Shown here: piece after piece, positions 5,875 through 9,544 of the stretch
How the letters are laid out: each line of letters opens with the position of its first letter
How positions within the stretch are numbered: position 1 is the stretch's first letter
Source of the DNA: an uncultured Verrucomicrobiota bacterium
GTDB lineage: Bacteria > Verrucomicrobiota > Verrucomicrobiia > Limisphaerales > UBA9464
NCBI GenBank assembly: GCA_903925515.1
Contig: CAIYFP010000258.1
Coordinates: 1 to 9,544, forward strand
Length of the DNA: 9,544 nucleotides
Reading direction: 5' to 3'
Position numbers and translations under genes: made by a program
Notes under the pieces: generated by a model
Databases searched by the model: none
Told to the model about the DNA's origin: nothing
Seen by the model: the letters and a program-made list of their open reading frames with translations, nothing else

Positions 5875-6999
5875 TCACGCGTCCCCGCCGCCGTCCAACC
5901 GGCCCGGCCCCGCCGCCCCGCGAATCACCGCCGCCAACCGCCCCAGGTCGCTCCATTCATGCATCGCGCTTGCCGCGAACCGGAAGAACCCGTCCCGGGG
6001 CCCGGACGGATACCGGATGAACGACGGAAGAATCCCCGCCCTCGACAACGCCGCGCCGAGGCGCCGGGCCGTTGCCTTGTCCGGGAGGTGCAGCGCGACG
6101 ACGGGGGAGGAGGGGTCGGAGCAAACGCCGGGGACGCCTGCAAGCTGGCGGTGCAGCCATGCGGCGCGCTCCTGCAACGCGCGCACCCTGCCCGGCTCGT
6201 GGCGGAGGATCCCGAGCACCGCCATCAATCCGGCTGGCATCGACAGAGGCGGGGACGTCGTCCCCACGAACACGGGCGCGCCCCGTGCTGACGCAATGAC
6301 TGCCTCCGGGCCCGCCACGAAGCCGCCGTGCACGCCCATGGCCTTGGAAAGGCTCCCCGTGACGACCACGCGCGGGTCGCGGATGCCATGGTGCTCGATG
6401 GAACCGCCGCCGCGGCGCCCGAGCACGCCCACGCCGTGCGCGTCGTCCACCATGAGCCAGCCCATGGGCGGCAACGCTGCAAGGAAAGCCGGAAGGTCCG
6501 CGACATGTCCCGCCGCGGGCGCCACGCCGTCGAGCGCGAGCACCACCCGCGAGGTTGCGGGGAGGCGAGCCACCGCCCGTCGCAAGCCAGCGGGGGTGCC
6601 GTCCCAGCCCCGGATTCCCCTGAGGCCCGAGAGCCTCGTGCCGTCCCGGAGGCACGAGTGGGCATCCGGATGAAGTGCCACGTGCGTGGCCAGCGCCGTC
6701 ATGGACTGCATGGCGACGAGGGATGCCATGTAGCCGGACGGCAGCAGCAGGGCGGTTTTCAATCCAAGGAACCGGGCAAGGGCACGCTCGGCCCTGAGGT
6801 AGAGGGCGTGCTCGCCCGTGGTGGCCCGGGACGCGCCCGGGTGGAGCGGGCCATGGGCGGTGGCCGTGGCGCAGGCCGCACGGACCTGCGGGTGGTCGAG
6901 GAGCCCGAGGTAGTTGCAACCCGAGGCGTGCCAAAGCAAGCGCCCGCCGTCCCGGACATGGGTCGCATCGACCGGGACGAGCGGGCGCAAGGGCTTCAT
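5875..6999 (-). CDS. Alpha-oxoamine synthase (BioF-like, PLP-dependent)
   Basis: The 374-residue product belongs to the PLP-dependent alpha-oxoamine synthases, which condense an amino acid with an acyl-CoA or acyl carrier protein thioester and release CO2. Motifs in order: SGCNYLGL (26-33), SGYMASL near 88-94, a likely PLP-stacking His114 (DAHSCLRDG), VDDAHGVGVLG (184-194) with Asp185 and His188, and TGSLSKAMGVHGG (214-226) with the Schiff-base Lys219. The C-terminal small domain is present and the length is close to the usual 380-400. BioF (8-amino-7-oxononanoate synthase, biotin pathway) is the nearest assignment, but 2-amino-3-ketobutyrate ligase or a lipid-type synthase is possible. No other biotin gene is nearby. 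The gene is followed by the recombinase gene after 12 bp and probably shares its transcript. The ATG at 6999 gives the expected N-terminus; its ribosome-binding site is weak. Confidence 0.88.
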   Translation of the reverse strand: MKPLRPLVPVDATHVRDGGRLLWHASGCNYLGLLDHPQVRAACATATAHGPLHPGASRATTGEHALYLRAERALARFLGLKTALLLPSGYMASLVAMQSMTALATHVALHPDAHSCLRDGTRLSGLRGIRGWDGTPAGLRRAVARLPATSRVVLALDGVAPAAGHVADLPAFLAALPPMGWLMVDDAHGVGVLGRRGGGSIEHHGIRDPRVVVTGSLSKAMGVHGGFVAGPEAVIASARGAPVFVGTTSPPLSMPAGLMAVLGILRHEPGRVRALQERAAWLHRQLAGVPGVCSDPSSPVVALHLPDKATARRLGAALSRAGILPSFIRYPSGPRDGFFRFAASAMHEWSDLGRLAAVIRGAAGPGRLDGGGDA

Positions 7000-7043
7000 G
7001 CGTCGGCGCGGGCGTGGAGGCGCGGCCGCGTGCGCGGGCCGTG

Positions 7044-7982
7044 TTACTTGTCCACCTTGGCCGGGCCGGTGGTCTTGGGGACCTGCCCCTTTTGGGCTTC
7101 CTGCTCCTTCTTGAGGCGTTCGAGGTCGGTGGACTTGATGACCTCGATCTTGGCGCCCTTCTCGAGGTCGGCCTTGGAGGGGACCTTGATGATGTCGCTG
7201 GTGACGGCCGGCTGCGGGGACGCGGCGGGGTCGTTGGTGGTCTTGCCTTGGATGCCGAGCAGTTCGACGTCGAAGGTAAGTGTCGAGTTGCCAGGGATGC
7301 GTGGCGGGCTGCCATTGGTGCCGTAAGCAAGGCCGGCCGGGATGAAGAACGTGTACTTGGAACCCACCGACATGAGCTGCAAGCCCTCGGTCCAGCCCTT
7401 GATCACGCGGTTCAACGCGAACCGCGCCGGCTCGCCCCGGGTGTAGGACGAGTCAAACTCCTTCCCGTCCAGCAACGTGCCCCGGTAATGACACACCACC
7501 GTGTCCTCGGCCACCGGCTTGCTCTTGCCGTCGCCCTCCTTCACCACCTTGTACTGGAGGCCGGACGCGGTCGTCTTGACGCCGTCCTTGGCCTTGTTGG
7601 CAGCAAGGAAGGCCTCGCCCTCCTTCAGGTTCCGCTCGCCCTCGGCCTTGCGCTTCTCCTCGTTCTTGCGCTGGACCTCCGCCTGCACGCTCATGAACAC
7701 CTTGCGGACCTCGTCCTTGCTCAGGATCGACTTCTCGTTGACCCACTCCGTGAAGCCGCGCGCGATCGCGTCGTTCGGGGCATCATAGCCCATCTTGCGA
7801 ATCCGCGTGACCATGTCGTCCGCGATCATCGCGCCGAGGGCGTAGCCGGTGCGTTCCTCGACGGACTTGAACTTGCTGACGATCTCGGGCGGCAGCGCGG
7901 TGTTGTTGGTGGCGGCCCCGGGAGCCTGTGCGGCGGCGGAAAGCGTCGCGGCAAGGCCGATGGCAAAGAGGTATGGCTTCAT
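7044..7982 (-). CDS. Secreted FKBP-type peptidyl-prolyl isomerase (FkpA/Mip-like)
   Basis: The 312-residue product starts with a Sec signal (MKPYLFAIGLAATLSAAAQA, probable cleavage after Ala20), so it should fold proteins outside the cytoplasm. Residues about 40-135 match the helical FKBP N-terminal dimerisation domain (TGYALGAMIADDM, then a charged helix rich in Lys and Glu). The FKBP catalytic domain spans about 139-244: YKVVKEGDG, VCHYRGTLLDGKEFDSSY, VIKGWTEGLQLMSVGSKY, IPAGLAYG and IPGNSTLTFDVELLGI. The pocket residues Tyr166, Asp177, Val193-Ile194, Trp197 and Tyr220 are all present. About 65 further residues form a charged, low-complexity tail (SDIIKVPSKADLEKGAKIEV, then a Lys/Glu helix) not found in E. 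coli FkpA. The ATG at 7982 is fixed by the signal peptide. It lies downstream of sppA on the same strand but 141 bp away, so it may have its own promoter. Confidence 0.93.
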   Translation of the reverse strand: MKPYLFAIGLAATLSAAAQAPGAATNNTALPPEIVSKFKSVEERTGYALGAMIADDMVTRIRKMGYDAPNDAIARGFTEWVNEKSILSKDEVRKVFMSVQAEVQRKNEEKRKAEGERNLKEGEAFLAANKAKDGVKTTASGLQYKVVKEGDGKSKPVAEDTVVCHYRGTLLDGKEFDSSYTRGEPARFALNRVIKGWTEGLQLMSVGSKYTFFIPAGLAYGTNGSPPRIPGNSTLTFDVELLGIQGKTTNDPAASPQPAVTSDIIKVPSKADLEKGAKIEVIKSTDLERLKKEQEAQKGQVPKTTGPAKVDK

Positions 7983-8123
7983 GCTAGATGTCGTGCTCGT
8001 CCTGTGGACGGCATGGCAGGGCCACGCCGACCATCACCGCGTCTCTATCCCATTCCCCCCGAACCGTCCAGCATGCTTCCACGGGGCGCCCGCACACCCG
8101 CATCCCCATGGATGTCGATGGCC
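7983..8123. other. Gap between sppA and the FKBP gene
   Basis: There are 141 bases without a supportable gene. A 5-bp hairpin (CATCC 8101-8105 with GGATG 8110-8114) lies just after the sppA stop but has no T-tract, so it is not called a terminator. The region probably holds the FKBP promoter, though no clear consensus boxes are visible. Confidence 0.4.
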
Positions 8124-9350
8124 CTACCGAAGATGAACCGGCGACACAAAATACAACCGCCCATGGGGCAGGGGATTGCCATGGCCAAGCCCCACGTCGA
8201 TGCGGACGGTGCGGGCCTCGGCGTTGGCCTGCCCAAGGAGCCGGAACAGGCTCCCGAAGGAAAGGGGAGGGTCGTAGGAGACGAGGTTCGCATCATCAAT
8301 CCCGGCCAGCTTTCGTGCCCGCTCGACGGCGTCCTCGAAGGTGCCGAGCTCATCGACCAACCCCTTCGCAAGGGCCTCGCGCCCGGACAAGATCCGCCCG
8401 TCCGCCACCGTCTCCCAGTCCTGCGCCAGCGCCTTGCCGTCCGTCCCGTTGCGTTGCGCGGCCCGCTCGCGCCCCTTGCGGATGACCTCCTTGAAGCGCC
8501 CATACGACTCGTTGATCATCGACTGCATGATCTGCCGTTCCTCCGGCAGCTCCTCCTCCGCCGTCTTCTCCCCGCTCATCATGTCCTTCAGCTTGCCGCT
8601 CTTCGTGATGGCAGGCTTCACGCCCACCTTGTCCAGCAACCCGCGGTAATTGTAGCTGTGGAAGATGACGCCGATGGAGCCCGTCATGGTGAGGTCGTTG
8701 GCGACGATCCACGTCGCGGGCGCACTCACATAGTACCCGCCCGACGCCGCGAGCGATCCCATCGAGACCACCACCGGCGTGCCGGGATGTTCCTCGCCAA
8801 ACTTCCAGAGCACCCGGTAAATGTCGTCGCTCGCAAGGACCTCCCCGCCGGGGGAATCCACCTTCAACAGCACCGCCTTCACGTGCTTGTCCTCGGCTGC
8901 ACGCTCGAGCTGGTGCTTGACCAAGTCCGGCAGCGTCAGGCCATCGGGGGTCATGGCGCCGCCGGCGATGACGCCCTCCACCGTCACCACGGCAATTTTG
9001 TTCTTGGAGTCATTGTCCTCGATGACCGTCTCGTGCAGGTGCGACGCGCCGTGCGTGGAATGTCCCCCGCCGGCAGCTCCGCCGATCGCCCCGGCCGCCC
9101 CGATCACCAGCAACGCCGCGCCCGCAAGCCCGGCCACCACCAACCCTCCCATCACCCAGCCCCATGCACCGGAACGGCGCCTCGCCGTAGTGGAGCCCAT
9201 GCTGGCCATCCCTTGCACGGGCGGCACGCCATGGCCCCGGGGCCCGGGCAACGGCGGCGGTATCAACGGGCGCTCGGGCTGCGGACCCGGGGCGGGGGCT
9301 GGCGGGGGAACAGGTGCGGTCGGCTCGTCCATGGCCTCCACGCTATCCAT
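8124..9350 (-). CDS. sppA: SppA-like signal peptide peptidase (S49 family)
   Basis: The product is 408 residues from the ATG at 9350, a membrane-bound serine peptidase that degrades signal peptides left in the membrane. A Pro-rich cytoplasmic segment (about 10-48: VPPPAPAPGPQP, PLIPPPLPGP) precedes one hydrophobic helix (about 62-90, GWVMGGLVVAGLAGAALLVI), and the catalytic domain lies beyond the membrane. The short-form Ser/Lys dyad is visible: Ser203 in SMGSLAASGGYYVS and Lys255 in SGKLKD, 52 residues apart as in Bacillus SppA (Ser147/Lys199). LLKVDSPGGEV (161-171), TGSIGVI and the late SGREALAKGLVDELG block are also typical. The start is unsure: 9350 has AAGGAG only one base upstream, and the ATG at 9332 has GGAGG two bases upstream (402 residues). 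The frame is open further left to 9536, but that part overlaps the divergent gene and is rejected. Confidence 0.9.
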   Translation of the reverse strand: MDSVEAMDEPTAPVPPPAPAPGPQPERPLIPPPLPGPRGHGVPPVQGMASMGSTTARRRSGAWGWVMGGLVVAGLAGAALLVIGAAGAIGGAAGGGHSTHGASHLHETVIEDNDSKNKIAVVTVEGVIAGGAMTPDGLTLPDLVKHQLERAAEDKHVKAVLLKVDSPGGEVLASDDIYRVLWKFGEEHPGTPVVVSMGSLAASGGYYVSAPATWIVANDLTMTGSIGVIFHSYNYRGLLDKVGVKPAITKSGKLKDMMSGEKTAEEELPEERQIMQSMINESYGRFKEVIRKGRERAAQRNGTDGKALAQDWETVADGRILSGREALAKGLVDELGTFEDAVERARKLAGIDDANLVSYDPPLSFGSLFRLLGQANAEARTVRIDVGLGHGNPLPHGRLYFVSPVHLR

Positions 9351-9450
9351 GCTCCTTGGATGCGACAACGACTCCGTTTGCAAGGCCCGGGCCCGTCCAC
9401 CGCTTTGACGCTGGCCAGTGCCGCCGACGCACGGGCAACCTCCCGCATCC

Positions 9451-9544
9451 ATGTCCTCCCATGGCACCTTCGAGCACTTCGAGAGCGAGCTGACACGGCT
9501 GGTCGCCCACTTCCATCGCCACCTCGCCGACTTCAAGGGGCCCG
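9451..9544 (+). CDS. 5' end of an unidentified protein, possibly a type IIG restriction-methylase
   Basis: From the ATG at 9451 the frame is open to the window edge and gives 31 residues, beginning MSSHGTFEHFESELTRLVAH and continuing FHRHLADFKGP. It looks coding: it is divergent from sppA with a 100-bp gap, starts cleanly, and forms an amphipathic helix. The pattern of a leading helix with LVxxFxRHLxxFKGP recalls the opening of Eco57I-like type IIG restriction-methylase proteins, which continue with a conserved acidic helix and an ALGWDV-type motif. That resemblance is weak and from memory; the decisive part is outside the window. No good ribosome-binding site is seen. TTGACG at 9405-9410 could be a -35 box, but no matching -10 follows. 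Confidence 0.55.
   Translation, partial: MSSHGTFEHFESELTRLVAHFHRHLADFKGP

Noticed and set aside
8101..8114. Hairpin after sppA as a terminator
   Set aside because: Five-base stem without a following T-run on the leftward strand.
9351..9536. Longer N-terminus for SppA
   Set aside because: It would overlap the divergent gene starting at 9451 and has no similarity to SppA; internal ATGs at 9350 and 9332 are better.
1..9544. CRISPR array, tRNA, rRNA or intact insertion sequence
   Set aside because: No regularly spaced repeats, no tRNA cloverleaf or rRNA sequence and no transposase were recognised anywhere in the window.

Overview
The window is GC-rich bacterial chromosome, densely packed with genes of ordinary core and accessory function. 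The best guess for the host is a high-GC member of the Verrucomicrobiota. This is inferred from protein style, not proven: the TPR protein, the FKBP with a charged C-terminal tail, the PIN-PhoH protein and the small trypsin-like S1C protease all resemble proteins I associate with that phylum. No phage structural gene, transposase, CRISPR array, tRNA or rRNA was found.

Layout, left to right. Positions 1-149 (+) hold the last 48 codons of a prolyl oligopeptidase, including its catalytic His. It is followed at once by a RluA-type pseudouridine synthase (151-981, +). This ends on a CTAG tetranucleotide that is also the stop of the convergent PIN-PhoH ATPase gene (978-2384, -). Upstream of phoH, on the same strand, is a secreted trypsin-like serine protease (2618-3583, -). 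The gap between these two holds a near-perfect 20-bp inverted repeat (2452-2471 / 2599-2618) flanked by the direct repeat GGGCTT. It looks like a small inserted repeat element that supplies the stop codon of the protease.

Positions 3584-3916 form the largest gene-free stretch. It contains a rightward factor-independent terminator (3815-3851). Upstream of that are several strong stems, including a possible H-type pseudoknot. No protein gene precedes the terminator on its strand, so this is either an uncharacterised small RNA or a regulatory leader of the TPR gene that follows (3917-4912, +).

The TPR gene converges on a leftward pair (-): an alpha-oxoamine synthase of the BioF type (5875-6999), then a XerC/XerD-type tyrosine recombinase (4930-5862). 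The two are 12 bp apart with a good ribosome-binding site between them. Upstream on the same strand are a secreted FKBP-type prolyl isomerase (7044-7982) and an SppA-like S49 peptidase anchored by one N-terminal membrane helix (8124-9350). Divergent from sppA, a new gene starts at 9451 (+) and runs off the window; its first 31 residues weakly recall the N-terminus of type IIG restriction-methylase proteins.

Functional themes are envelope proteostasis (S1C protease, FKBP, SppA, prolyl oligopeptidase), RNA modification and metabolism (pseudouridine synthase, PIN-PhoH), and DNA recombination. The genes do not form one obvious pathway. The most promising unexplained signals are the structured RNA at about 3690-3851 and the inverted-repeat element at 2446-2626.
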